From Qipengyuania seohaensis (GTDB lineage: Bacteria; Pseudomonadota; Alphaproteobacteria; Sphingomonadales; Sphingomonadaceae): 64,000 nucleotides of DNA. A program made the position numbers and the translations under genes. The notes below the pieces were generated by a model, which worked only from the letters and a program-made list of their open reading frames with translations, did not search any database and had not been told where the DNA came from. This document shows, piece after piece, positions 39,854 to 48,542 of the stretch (position 1 is the stretch's first letter; every line of letters starts with the position of its first letter). Location: assembly GCF_002795865.1 (NCBI RefSeq), contig NZ_CP024920.1, positions 1,957,001 to 2,021,000 on the forward strand, given 5' to 3'.

Positions 39854-40474
39854 ATGGCAGACGTAACGATCATCGAACGGGCGAGCGACGAAGCAATTGC
39901 CGACTGGCTCGCCGCACGGCTTTCCGAGGCGCTGGATGCAGGGGAAGGGCCGGTCACGATCACCGTCCCCGGCGGTTCGACGCCGTTCCCGATCATTGCC
40001 AGGCTGCTAGAACACGACCTCGATTTCTCGCGGCTGGTCGTGTGGCCGAATGACGATCGCATCGTTCCCGAAGACCACGAGGCGTCGAATACGGGCAAGC
40101 TAAGGGCCCTGTTCGAACCGGCCGGTGCGGAAGTGGTGACGCTGACGATCATGGAAGCGGTGCCGCATTTCGATCTCGCCTGGCTCGGCATGGGCGCGGA
40201 CGGTCACATCGCTTCGCTGTTTCCCAACACCGATCCGCAGCTCGATGAAGAACGCCGGATCATCCGCCTGACGCCCGATCCCCTGCCGCCGGAAGCTCCG
40301 TTCGACCGGATAAGCCTGACGCTGCCGGCATTGCTCGATTCCGCGCAGATCGCCTTTGTGATCCGTGGTTCGGACAAGCGCACAGTTTTCGACGATGCCG
40401 TATCGGGACAGAGCGACCTGCCGGTCGCACGGCTCCTCAAAGGTGCGAGCCAGCCCGTCACATGTTTCACCTGA
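39854..40474 (+). CDS. pgl: 6-phosphogluconolactonase
   Basis: A 206-residue DevB/SOL-type enzyme that hydrolyses 6-phosphogluconolactone in the oxidative pentose phosphate and Entner-Doudoroff routes. It has 'TITVPGGSTPFPIIARLLEH', 'WPNDDRIVPEDHEASN' and 'LAWLGMGADGHIASLFPNTD', whose His/Asp area forms the active site. The ATG at 39854 gives the normal N-terminus; a GTG at 39824 lies inside the preceding terminator. No clear Shine-Dalgarno is seen. The 3' end overlaps the Nudix gene by 13 bases. Confidence 0.9.
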   Translation: MADVTIIERASDEAIADWLAARLSEALDAGEGPVTITVPGGSTPFPIIARLLEHDLDFSRLVVWPNDDRIVPEDHEASNTGKLRALFEPAGAEVVTLTIMEAVPHFDLAWLGMGADGHIASLFPNTDPQLDEERRIIRLTPDPLPPEAPFDRISLTLPALLDSAQIAFVIRGSDKRTVFDDAVSGQSDLPVARLLKGASQPVTCFT

Positions 40475-40932
40475 TCCCGGCGCCGCTGCACCGGCTCGCC
40501 CTTCGCATCGCCTACCGATTGCGCGCGCGCCTGCGCAAATCCACCGGTACGACCCGCGACGGGGTGAGCGTGATCGTACGCGACCTCGGCGGGCAATTGC
40601 TCCTCGTGCGCCACAGCTACGGGCCCGAGGGCTGGTTCTTCATTGGCGGCGGCATCGATCGCGGCGAAACGGCGGAACAGGCCGCGCGGCGCGAATTGCG
40701 CGAAGAGGTCGGCTGCGAAGCCAGAGCGATAAGGCCTATCGGCACCATCGAAGAAGAACTGTCGGGCGCAGCGCATACGGCACATATCTTTGCTGCCGTC
40801 ATCGACGACTTGCCCAAACCCGATGGCCGCGAAATCGTGGAAGCACGTTTCTTTCCCACCCATTCTCTGCCCGAGCCGCTGAGCCCGCGCACGCACGAGC
40901 GGCTGGCCTTGTGGCGCGCGAATGCCGCCTAG
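40462..40932 (+). CDS. Nudix hydrolase
   Basis: A 156-residue protein with a complete Nudix box, 'GGGIDRGETAEQ' followed by 'AARRELREEVG' (G-x5-E-x7-R-E-x2-E-E-x-G). The family cleaves nucleoside diphosphates linked to another moiety; the exact substrate is not readable. An amphipathic basic N-terminus (LHRLALRIAYRLRARLRK) is notable. It overlaps pgl by 13 bases and its stop shares a CTAG with the stop of dinB on the other strand. Confidence 0.9.
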   Translation: MFHLIPAPLHRLALRIAYRLRARLRKSTGTTRDGVSVIVRDLGGQLLLVRHSYGPEGWFFIGGGIDRGETAEQAARRELREEVGCEARAIRPIGTIEEELSGAAHTAHIFAAVIDDLPKPDGREIVEARFFPTHSLPEPLSPRTHERLALWRANAA

Positions 40933-42047
40933 AGCAGGGTTAGCTGCGCGTCGGGGCGCCGCGGTTCTTCCTCTTCGTCCTTTTCGAGCTTCGAAAGCGT
41001 CAGCCCCATCAGCCTGATCGGCATGGGGAGAGGAAGGACCTCTTCGAGCAGGATGCGGGACACGCTCGCGAATTCCGCCTTGTCGGAAATCGGCCTTGGC
41101 ACGGACTTGGCGCGGCTGAAGATCTGGAAGTCGGTGTATTTCAGCTTGAGGGTGACCGTGCGACCGCTCGCCTCTGCGCGCTCGATCCTTTCCCACACGA
41201 TGTCGATGATGTTCTCCAGCGTCTCGCGCAGTTCCGATCCCGAGGAAATGTCGCGGCTGAAGGTACGTTCGCCGCCCACCGATTTGCGGGTCCGGCTGGC
41301 GCGCACCGGGCGCAGGTCGATGCCGCGCGCGGCCCGATAGAGATAGTCTGCGAAGCTGCCGAAATTCGCCCGCAGCCACTCGATGTCCTTGGCCGCGAGG
41401 TCCGCACCCGTCGCGATGCCGAGGCGGGTCATCTTTTCCTCTGCCTTCGGGCCGACGCCATGGAACCGCCTGACGGGCAGGGACTGGACGAAATCCGCGC
41501 CCTGGCCCGGGCGAATGACGCATAGCCCGTCGGGCTTGTTCTGGTCGCTCGCCAGCTTGGCGAGGAACTTGTTGTAACTGACACCGGCGCTGGCGGTCAG
41601 CTTCGTCTTGGCGCGGATTTCCTGCCGGATCAGCTCGGCGATGCGGGTCGCACTGCCTATGCCCAGCCGGTCTTCGGTCACGTCGAGATAGGCCTCGTCG
41701 AGGCTGAGCGGTTCGACCAGTTCGGTGTGATGGCGGAAAATCGCCCTGATCTGCTGCGAGACCTCGCGGTATACGTCGAATCGGCTCTTGCAGAAGATGA
41801 GGTCCGGGCAGAGGCGCTTCGCCGTCACTGACGGCATCGCGCTGCGCACGCCGAACTTGCGCGCTTCGTAGCTGGCCGCGGCCACCACGCCGCGTCCGCT
41901 CGCTCCGCCGACTGCCACGGGCTTGCCGCGCAGGTCCGGATTGTCGCGTTGTTCGACGCTGGCGAAGAAGGCATCCATGTCGACATGGATGATCTTGCGC
42001 AGGCCATCGGCCTCCTCGTCATCGTCCCTGTCCTGTGCCTCGGTCAT
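40929..42047 (-). CDS. dinB: DNA polymerase IV (Y-family)
   Basis: A 372-residue translesion polymerase. The N-terminal catalytic block 'IIHVDMDAFFASVEQRDNPD' and the second metal motif 'EPLSLDEAYLDVTED' are intact, and the helix-hairpin-helix 'RRFHGVGPKAEEKMTRLGI' is present. It lacks a clear beta-clamp peptide but ends 'DAQLTLL', which could serve (QLxLL-like). No LexA box was recognised upstream. It is convergent with the Nudix gene. Confidence 0.95.
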   Translation of the reverse strand: MTEAQDRDDDEEADGLRKIIHVDMDAFFASVEQRDNPDLRGKPVAVGGASGRGVVAAASYEARKFGVRSAMPSVTAKRLCPDLIFCKSRFDVYREVSQQIRAIFRHHTELVEPLSLDEAYLDVTEDRLGIGSATRIAELIRQEIRAKTKLTASAGVSYNKFLAKLASDQNKPDGLCVIRPGQGADFVQSLPVRRFHGVGPKAEEKMTRLGIATGADLAAKDIEWLRANFGSFADYLYRAARGIDLRPVRASRTRKSVGGERTFSRDISSGSELRETLENIIDIVWERIERAEASGRTVTLKLKYTDFQIFSRAKSVPRPISDKAEFASVSRILLEEVLPLPMPIRLMGLTLSKLEKDEEEEPRRPDAQLTLL

Positions 42048-42112
42048 GCTCTTCCAGATAGCGATACAGGTTGCAAAGCGGAACCTTGTGCGGCACCCGC
42101 CATTTTGTGCAA

Positions 42113-43378
42113 ATGCGAAACGATCAACTTGCGACGGGCGAACGCCTCACTGCCGAGGCCGCCACCCGCGCGCCCATTGGCGAGCGCGAGCTGATCTGGA
42201 TGATGGCGCTGCTGATGGCGCTCAACGCCTTCGGTATCGATGCCATCCTGCCCGCACTCGACGCTCTGGCGACCGATCTGGGCGCGCAGGGCAACAACCG
42301 GCAATTCGTGGTCGGGGCCTACCTGCTCGCTGCAGGGATCGGCACGCTGGTGCCGGGTGCCTTCGCCGACCGCTACGGGCGCAGGCCCGTGCTGTTCGTG
42401 GCCCTGTTCCTCTACATCACGCTTTCCATCGCCTGCGCGCTGGCCAGCACGTTCGACATGCTGGTCGTGCTGCGCGCGGCGCAGGGCTTCTTTGCAGCCG
42501 GGATCATCGCCCTTCCGCCAGCGATCATTCGCGACCGGGTGGGCGGCGACAAGATGGCCTGCATGATGAGCCTGATCTTCGTGATCTTCCTGCTCGTCCC
42601 CGCAGTCGCGCCCAGCATCGGTCAGGGCGTGCTCCTGCTGCTCGGCGACTGGCGCTGGATTTTTGTCAGCATGGCGGTGGCCGGCGTAGTCATGAGCGCG
42701 TGGGTCTACTTCCGCCTGCCGGAGACGCTGCACGAAGAGGACCGTCAGGAAATCCGTATCGGCCCCATCGCCCGGAATATGAAAAGCGCGGTGACGTTGC
42801 GTGAAACCATCGGCTACACGCTTGGCAGCGCGCTGGTCTTCGGCGGATTGTTCGGCTTCATCAATTCCTCGCAGCAGTTGATTGGCGAAGCTTTCGGCGC
42901 GGGCGACCGCTTCCCGCTGATCTTCGCGATCTGTGCAGGCTGCATGGCGCTGGCCAACTGGTCGAACAGCCGGATTGTCGAACGCTACGGAGCGCGCAAG
43001 GTCAGCCACGCGGCACTGTTCGCCTTTATCGCGGTGGCAGCGGCACAGCTCTACTTCGCGAACCAGCCGGACGAGACGCTCTGGACTTTTGTGCCCTTGA
43101 TGGCGGCAAACATGAGCCTGCTGGGTTTCATCGGCGCGAATTTCGGCAGCATCGCTTTGCAACCGTTCCGGCATATCGCGGGTGCCGCGTCTTCGGCACA
43201 AGGCTTCCTGCGCATGACCAGCGGCGCCTTGCTGGGAGCATTCGTCGGCTATGCCTATGACGGGACCGCCCGTCCGCTGGCAGCAGCGCTGCTGGTGACG
43301 GCGGTCCTGAGCCTTGCTTTCGTTCTGTTTTCCGAACGCGGCGAGCTGTTCGGCGAGAAGATGCCCGACGACGATTAG
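42113..43378 (+). CDS. MFS transporter, Bcr/CflA-type drug exporter
   Basis: A ~422-residue inner-membrane protein with 12 predicted segments. The motif-A loop 'PGAFADRYGRRPVLFVALFL' and the 'FGIDAILPALDALATDLGAQ' start are typical of the Bcr/CflA drug:H+ antiporter group. The start is uncertain: ATG at 42113 has no good ribosome site, and an EcfG-like GGAAC-N16-CATT (42080-42104, one mismatch) upstream would make a nearly leaderless message. It is divergent from dinB and its TAG overlaps the carboxylase beta gene stop (TTAG). Confidence 0.85.
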   Translation: MRNDQLATGERLTAEAATRAPIGERELIWMMALLMALNAFGIDAILPALDALATDLGAQGNNRQFVVGAYLLAAGIGTLVPGAFADRYGRRPVLFVALFLYITLSIACALASTFDMLVVLRAAQGFFAAGIIALPPAIIRDRVGGDKMACMMSLIFVIFLLVPAVAPSIGQGVLLLLGDWRWIFVSMAVAGVVMSAWVYFRLPETLHEEDRQEIRIGPIARNMKSAVTLRETIGYTLGSALVFGGLFGFINSSQQLIGEAFGAGDRFPLIFAICAGCMALANWSNSRIVERYGARKVSHAALFAFIAVAAAQLYFANQPDETLWTFVPLMAANMSLLGFIGANFGSIALQPFRHIAGAASSAQGFLRMTSGALLGAFVGYAYDGTARPLAAALLVTAVLSLAFVLFSERGELFGEKMPDDD

Positions 43379-44925
43379 GCTTCGGGGTGCAAGCGTCGCC
43401 AGGCGAGATCGGCAAATTCACACAGCAGGGGCCGCGTATCGCGTGGGTCGATGATGTCCTCGACATTGAAGCGTTCGGCGCTGCGGAAGGGCGATGTGAC
43501 CTTGTCCAGCCGTTCGCGGATGGCGGCCAGCTCCGCCGCCGGGTCCTCAGCCGCCTCCAGTTCGGACTTGTAGGCCACCTCCAGCCCGCCAGCGATGGGT
43601 AGTGAGCCCCAATCGCCCGAGGGCCAGCAGAACCGGTACTGGTACGTCTCTGCATTGCTCATCGCGCTGCCCGCAATTCCATAGGCGCGGCGCAGCACGA
43701 CAGAGGCGAGCGGGACGCTTGCCTTGTAGATCGCGTTCATCGCCTGGACGCCGTAACGGATGGTGCCTGCCATTTCCGCCTCGCGCCCGATCATGAAGCC
43801 GGGGTTGTCGACGAGATGGACGATCGGCAGGCGGAACTGGTCGGCCAGCTTCACGAAGCGTTCGACCTTTTCGGATGTTTTCGCCTCCCACGATCCGCCA
43901 AGATAGGAGGGATCGCTTGCGAGGACCGCGACCGGCCAGCCGTCGAGGCGGGCAAGGGCGGTGATGCAGGCGCGGCCCCACATGCGGCCGATTTCGAACA
44001 CGGTGCCGGTATCGAACACCATCTCCATGCAGCGGCGCATGGAATAGACCTGTTTGTCTTCTCGCGGGACAAGGGAGAGCAGCGCTTCCTCGCGGCGGTG
44101 GACCGGATCGGTGCAATTGGAGCGGCGCGCGAACTGGCCGACGTGTTCGGGCATGAAGGACAGGAAATGCCGCGCGCGGGCGAAGGCCTCGGCCTCGCTG
44201 GCGACCTCGTCGTCAATCACGCCGTTGCGGGTATGGATGCCGCTGCCGCCAAGGTCTTCCTTCGCCTGGTTGTGGTCGGTCGATCCCCTGTAACTGTCGC
44301 CGAGGCCGTCGACCACGGCGGGACCGGCGGCGAAGATCTGGCTGAGGCCCTTCACCATGATCGAATAATGGCTCGCCACCGCACGCGCCGCGCCAAGCCC
44401 GGCCGTGGGGCCGAGAGCGAGCGCGACAACAGGCACGGTATCGAGATTCTTCACCACGTCCGACCAGCCGGGCACGGCGGGAATATAGGTCGCACCGATC
44501 TGTTCGAGCGTCTTGACGCTGCCGCCGCCGCCCGTGCCGTCGATCATGCGGATGATGGGCAGCTTGAGCTCGTGCGCCATCTTTTCGGCCTGCACCATCT
44601 TGCGGGAAATCCCTGCATCCGCCGCACCGCCGCGAATGGTGAAATCGTCCGCCGTGGCGACGACCGGACGCCCTTCGATCAGCGCCTTGCCGAAGAGGAA
44701 GGGGGCGGGGAGAATACCGGCAAGATCGCCGTTCTCGTCATAGCTCGCCTTGCCCGCGATCTTGCCGATTTCGCGGAAACTGCCGTCATCGACCAGCGCG
44801 GCGAGCCGGGCGCGGGCGTCCATCTTGCCGCGCGCGTGCTGGCGCGATACCTTTTCCTCGCCGCCCATCTGTTCGGCGAGCGCCTCGCGTCGGCGCAATT
44901 CGTCGAGTTCGTCCTGCCAGCTCAT
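43375..44925 (-). CDS. Acyl-CoA carboxylase, carboxyltransferase (beta) subunit
   Basis: A 516-residue carboxyltransferase of the propionyl/methylcrotonyl/acetyl-CoA carboxylase type with two crotonase-like halves. The first carries 'LPIIRMIDGTGGGGSVKTLE' and 'ALALGPTAGLGAARAVASH'. The second carries 'LPIVHLVDNPGFMIGREAEM' and 'AYGIAGSAMSNAETYQYRF'. It uses carboxybiotin from the partner encoded upstream (44982-46892). Substrate is not clear from sequence. Propionyl-CoA from valine breakdown is a reasonable guess, but the divergent sequence argues for caution. Confidence 0.88.
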   Translation of the reverse strand: MSWQDELDELRRREALAEQMGGEEKVSRQHARGKMDARARLAALVDDGSFREIGKIAGKASYDENGDLAGILPAPFLFGKALIEGRPVVATADDFTIRGGAADAGISRKMVQAEKMAHELKLPIIRMIDGTGGGGSVKTLEQIGATYIPAVPGWSDVVKNLDTVPVVALALGPTAGLGAARAVASHYSIMVKGLSQIFAAGPAVVDGLGDSYRGSTDHNQAKEDLGGSGIHTRNGVIDDEVASEAEAFARARHFLSFMPEHVGQFARRSNCTDPVHRREEALLSLVPREDKQVYSMRRCMEMVFDTGTVFEIGRMWGRACITALARLDGWPVAVLASDPSYLGGSWEAKTSEKVERFVKLADQFRLPIVHLVDNPGFMIGREAEMAGTIRYGVQAMNAIYKASVPLASVVLRRAYGIAGSAMSNAETYQYRFCWPSGDWGSLPIAGGLEVAYKSELEAAEDPAAELAAIRERLDKVTSPFRSAERFNVEDIIDPRDTRPLLCEFADLAWRRLHPEA

Positions 44926-44981
44926 AGGTGCCCTCTCTCCTCGGTGGACACGCTTGCAAGGGTGGGCGTGAAAGGGAAGCC

Positions 44982-46892
44982 TTATTCTTCTTTCGGCTCG
45001 ACAACCGCCAGCACGGCCTCGACCTGGACCTGCCCGCCAGTCGCAGCGGAGAGTTCGGTCACGGTCCCGTCGAACGGCGCGGTGAGCGCGTGTTCCATCT
45101 TCATCGCCTCGAGCACCATCAGCCGCTGGCCTGCGGTGACCGCATCGCCCTCGGCCACATCGACCGCGATGACCTTGCCTGGCATGGGCGCGAGGATGGC
45201 GCCGTCGGCGGCGGAGGCTGCGCCCAATCCAATAGGCGGTGTGAGCGAGAAGGCGTATTGGAAACCCGAATCCGGAACGATTACCGACGTGCCGGCTGTG
45301 TAAGCCTTCATTAGAAGCTGGTCATCTTCAGGCACTTCAAAACGTTGCGCCTGACCAAACTGGTCAAACAAAACGGCAGTCGAGTTACGATCAGCGTTCA
45401 ACCGAAACCCTTGCAGCGAGTTGACCGAAGCGACATTTTCTTGCCTCGTATCAAAGCTATGATCCGCCTTGGCAAAGACGCTCCAGGCTGTTTGCAGCGC
45501 GACTTGATGTGGAGCAGGTCGCGCGACGAGACTTTCGAGGTTTTGATCGATGAACCCGGTATCCAGATCGAATTCGTAAAAGCGTTCTTGCTCCAATAGC
45601 CGCACGAGAAATCCCAGATTGGTCGATACGGGCCAAACAGCGCATTCGCATAATGCCGTCGCCAGATCGCTGACCGCTTCTTCCCGCGAATGATCCGACC
45701 ATACGATGACCTTGGCAATCATTGGGTCGTAATAAGGAGTAATCTCCCCGCCGACGTCGACTCCGGTTTCGACCCGAACGAACGGAAAGGGCGGATCAAG
45801 ATCGCAAATTTCAAGCCGCCCTGTGCTCGGCAAGAACCCCTTCGCCGGATCCTCTGCATAGAGCCGCGCTTCGATCGCCCAGCCGTTGATCGACAGCTCA
45901 TCCTGCTGCAACGGGATCGGCTCGCCGCTGGCCACGCGCAGTTGCCATTCGACGAGATCGACGCCGGTGATCTCCTCGGTCACCGGGTGTTCGACCTGAA
46001 GCCGCGTGTTCATCTCCATGAAGAAGATGCGGTCTGCACGCAGGCCTTCGCTGGCGTCCGCGATGAATTCGATCGTGCCTGCGCCCTCGTAATCGACCGC
46101 CTTGGCGGCGCGCACGGCGGCGGCGCAGATTTCTTCGCGGGTGGCCTCGTCCATGCCGGGGGCGGGGGCTTCCTCTATCACCTTCTGGTGGCGGCGCTGG
46201 AGCGAGCAATCGCGTTCGAACAGGTGGACGACATTGCCGTGGCTGTCGCCGAACACCTGCACCTCGATATGGCGGGGCGAGGTGATCCACTTTTCGAGCA
46301 GCACCTCGTCGTTGGAGAAGCTGGCCTTGGCCTCGCGCCGGCAGCTTTCCAGATCGGCTTCGAAGTTTTCCGCCTTATCGACCTTGCGCATCCCCTTGCC
46401 GCCGCCGCCAGCGACCGCCTTGATGAGAACGGGATAGCCGATGGCGTCGGCCTCTTTTTTGAGGCGCTCGACCGACTGGTCCTCGCCCTCGTAGCCCGGA
46501 GTGACGGGCACACCCGCCTCGCGCATCAGCTTCTTCGCGGCATCCTTCAGGCCCATCGCATCAATGCTTGAGGGCTTGGGTCCGACCCAGATCAGCCCGG
46601 CATCGATCACCGCCTGCGCGAAGCCCGCGTTCTCCGACAGGAAGCCGTATCCGGGATGGATCGCCTTTGCGCCGGTCTGCTTTGCCGCCGCGATGATCTT
46701 CTCGCCCACGAGATAGCTTTCGGCGGCGGGCGAGGGGCCGATATGTACCGCCTCGTCGGCTTGCCGCACGTGCAGCGCTTTCGCATCGGCGTCGGAATAG
46801 ACCGCCACGGTGGCGATGCCCATTTCACGCGCAGTGCGGATGATGCGGCAGGCGATTTCGCCGCGATTGGCGATGAGGAGTTTCGAAATCAT
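44982..46892 (-). CDS. Acyl-CoA carboxylase, biotin carboxylase/biotin carrier (alpha) subunit
   Basis: A 636-residue protein. Residues ~1-445 are biotin carboxylase ('KLLIANRGEIACRIIRTARE', ATP loop 'KAVAGGGGKGMRKV', 'MEMNTRLQVEHPVTEEITG'), then a linker/BT-type region, then a C-terminal biotinyl domain with the biotin lysine in 'LEAMKMEHALTAPFDG'. It carboxylates its own biotin for the beta subunit. The segment coding for residues ~430-530 (45300-45600) is clearly poorer in G+C (about 50% by hand count) than either side (about 70% at 45121-45180), suggesting recombination or relaxed constraint there. Confidence 0.92.
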   Translation of the reverse strand: MISKLLIANRGEIACRIIRTAREMGIATVAVYSDADAKALHVRQADEAVHIGPSPAAESYLVGEKIIAAAKQTGAKAIHPGYGFLSENAGFAQAVIDAGLIWVGPKPSSIDAMGLKDAAKKLMREAGVPVTPGYEGEDQSVERLKKEADAIGYPVLIKAVAGGGGKGMRKVDKAENFEADLESCRREAKASFSNDEVLLEKWITSPRHIEVQVFGDSHGNVVHLFERDCSLQRRHQKVIEEAPAPGMDEATREEICAAAVRAAKAVDYEGAGTIEFIADASEGLRADRIFFMEMNTRLQVEHPVTEEITGVDLVEWQLRVASGEPIPLQQDELSINGWAIEARLYAEDPAKGFLPSTGRLEICDLDPPFPFVRVETGVDVGGEITPYYDPMIAKVIVWSDHSREEAVSDLATALCECAVWPVSTNLGFLVRLLEQERFYEFDLDTGFIDQNLESLVARPAPHQVALQTAWSVFAKADHSFDTRQENVASVNSLQGFRLNADRNSTAVLFDQFGQAQRFEVPEDDQLLMKAYTAGTSVIVPDSGFQYAFSLTPPIGLGAASAADGAILAPMPGKVIAVDVAEGDAVTAGQRLMVLEAMKMEHALTAPFDGTVTELSAATGGQVQVEAVLAVVEPKEE

Positions 46893-46944
46893 ACGAATGC
46901 GCGCTAGCCGTAGCGGCCAGATCCATCAAGCGCCTGGCTTCAAG

Positions 46945-47931
46945 CTACCAACCGGCGACGGGCCTGAAATCGTGGCGCGACCAGATGATCGGTTCCTCCG
47001 GCCCGCTCGGCCCGTTCCACAGCGCTTCGAAGAAGGCGGTTGTGACGTGCCAGCTTTTCTCCAGTCCGCCGACGCGCACGCGCTTGTCCCAGGCCAGCTG
47101 GCCTCGGTTCAGCACCTTGCGCCCGATCGCGCCGTAGATATTCGCGGCAGCAAGCACGGCCCAGCGCTGACGGAAACGCAGCTTTTTCGCGCCGAGCTTC
47201 GATGCGGCCTCGTGTTTTTCCATCAACGCGATGAGGCGGGGCATCAGGCTGGCAAGCTTGAAACGGTTTTCGGGAAGGGCATGCTGGCCCGCTTCCCAAT
47301 CCAGTTCGGCCAGCCAGGTTGCGGGCAGGTAACATCGTCCGGCCTCCGCGTCTTCGGTAATGTCGCGTGCGATGTTGGCGATCTGGAAGGCAAGGCCGAG
47401 GTCGCAGGCGCGATCCAGCGTCTCGCCGTCGTCCTTGGATACGCCCATGATGACGGCCATCATGATCCCGACCGATCCGGCAACGTGATAGCAGTAGCGC
47501 ATCATGTCGGCTTCGGTGCGCGGCTGCCAGCGGGTAGCGTCGAGGGCAAAGCCGCCGATCATGTCGTTCGCCATCTCCCAGTCGAGCCCGCATTCGTCGG
47601 CCACTTGCCCAAAGGCGTCGAAGGCGAAATCCGCAGTCGGCTGTTCGTCCAGAGCGCGCTTCGTCAGGACGCGGATTGCCTGGACCCGGTCTTCCGCGCT
47701 TTTCAGGTCGCCCTGGTCGCCCAGTGGCCCGCCCTTGTCCTGGTTGTCGGCGATATCGTCGCACCGGCGGCACCAGGCGTAGAGCAGCCATGCGCGCTCG
47801 CGCGTGCCGCGGTCGAACAGCTTCGAGGCGGCCGCAAAGCTGTGCGAGCCTTCCGCAATCGCCTCATACGACTTGGCGACCAAGGCGGCACGCTCGCGCC
47901 CGCCACCTGCACGCGCAGGAGTGACGCGCAA
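46945..47931 (-). CDS. crtB: Phytoene synthase
   Basis: A ~328-residue prenyltransferase that joins two geranylgeranyl diphosphates into phytoene. Both Asp-rich motifs are present: 'YAWCRRCDDIADNQD' and 'NIARDITEDAEAGRCYLP'. No ATG lies near the expected N-terminus. TTG at 47931 is my choice; CTG at 47964 (overlapping the LOG stop) or TTG at 47883 are alternatives, so the N-terminus is uncertain. Last gene of crtY-crtI-LOG-crtB. Confidence 0.9.
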   Translation of the reverse strand: MRVTPARAGGGRERAALVAKSYEAIAEGSHSFAAASKLFDRGTRERAWLLYAWCRRCDDIADNQDKGGPLGDQGDLKSAEDRVQAIRVLTKRALDEQPTADFAFDAFGQVADECGLDWEMANDMIGGFALDATRWQPRTEADMMRYCYHVAGSVGIMMAVIMGVSKDDGETLDRACDLGLAFQIANIARDITEDAEAGRCYLPATWLAELDWEAGQHALPENRFKLASLMPRLIALMEKHEAASKLGAKKLRFRQRWAVLAAANIYGAIGRKVLNRGQLAWDKRVRVGGLEKSWHVTTAFFEALWNGPSGPEEPIIWSRHDFRPVAGW

Positions 47932-47960
47932 ATTGCTCGTGGTAAGGGGACGCTGTGCGC

Positions 47961-48542
47961 TCAGAGGTCTTCCGCTTTCATTTTGAAGATCGGGGTATGC
48001 GGCGAATAGCTTTCCATCTGCTGAAGCAGGCCGCTTAACGTGGTGTCGTGCACGAGGATGCCCTGGTGCGCAGGCCGCACGAAGCCGACGTCCGCCATCT
48101 TGCGGTTGAAGGCGATTAGCTCGTCGTAAAAGCCGAATGCGTTGAGCAGGCCGACCGGATTGGAATGATAACCGAGCTGCGCCCAGCTCATCGCTTCCCA
48201 CAGCTCGTCCATGGTGCCGACGCCGCCAGGGATCGTGACGAACCCGTCGCTAAGGTCGGTGAAGCGCTGCTTGCGTTCATGCATCCCGCCAACGGTGTGC
48301 AGTTCGGTGCAATCGTGGTTCGCGACTTCCGAGTTCGCAAGCGCGTCTGGAATGATGCCGATCACCTCGCCGCCCGCATCGAGCGCGCCGCGCGCAGTCG
48401 CACCCATCAGGCCGAGCCTGCCGCCGCCATAGACGACCCCGATGCCACGCTCCGCTAGGCCGGCGCCGACATCATAGGCAAGCTGGATGTAACGCGGATC
48501 TTCAGGCGAAGCGGAACCGCAATAAACCGCTAGTCTCTTCAT
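47961..48542 (-). CDS. LOG-family (TIGR00730) nucleotide phosphoribohydrolase
   Basis: A 193-residue Rossmann-fold protein with the LOG signature 'PGGVGTMDELWEAMSWAQLG' and the first loop 'RLAVYCGSASPEDPRY'. Related enzymes cut ribose-5-phosphate from (cytokinin) nucleoside monophosphates. It is inserted between crtI and crtB with a 4-base overlap to crtI, so it is expressed with the carotenoid genes. A link to carotenoid synthesis is not known. Confidence 0.92.
   Translation of the reverse strand: MKRLAVYCGSASPEDPRYIQLAYDVGAGLAERGIGVVYGGGRLGLMGATARGALDAGGEVIGIIPDALANSEVANHDCTELHTVGGMHERKQRFTDLSDGFVTIPGGVGTMDELWEAMSWAQLGYHSNPVGLLNAFGFYDELIAFNRKMADVGFVRPAHQGILVHDTTLSGLLQQMESYSPHTPIFKMKAEDL

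Noticed and set aside
42080..42104. EcfG-like GGAAC-N16-CATT before the MFS gene
   Set aside because: The -10 has a mismatch in a key base and the site would make the message almost leaderless; kept only as a remark.
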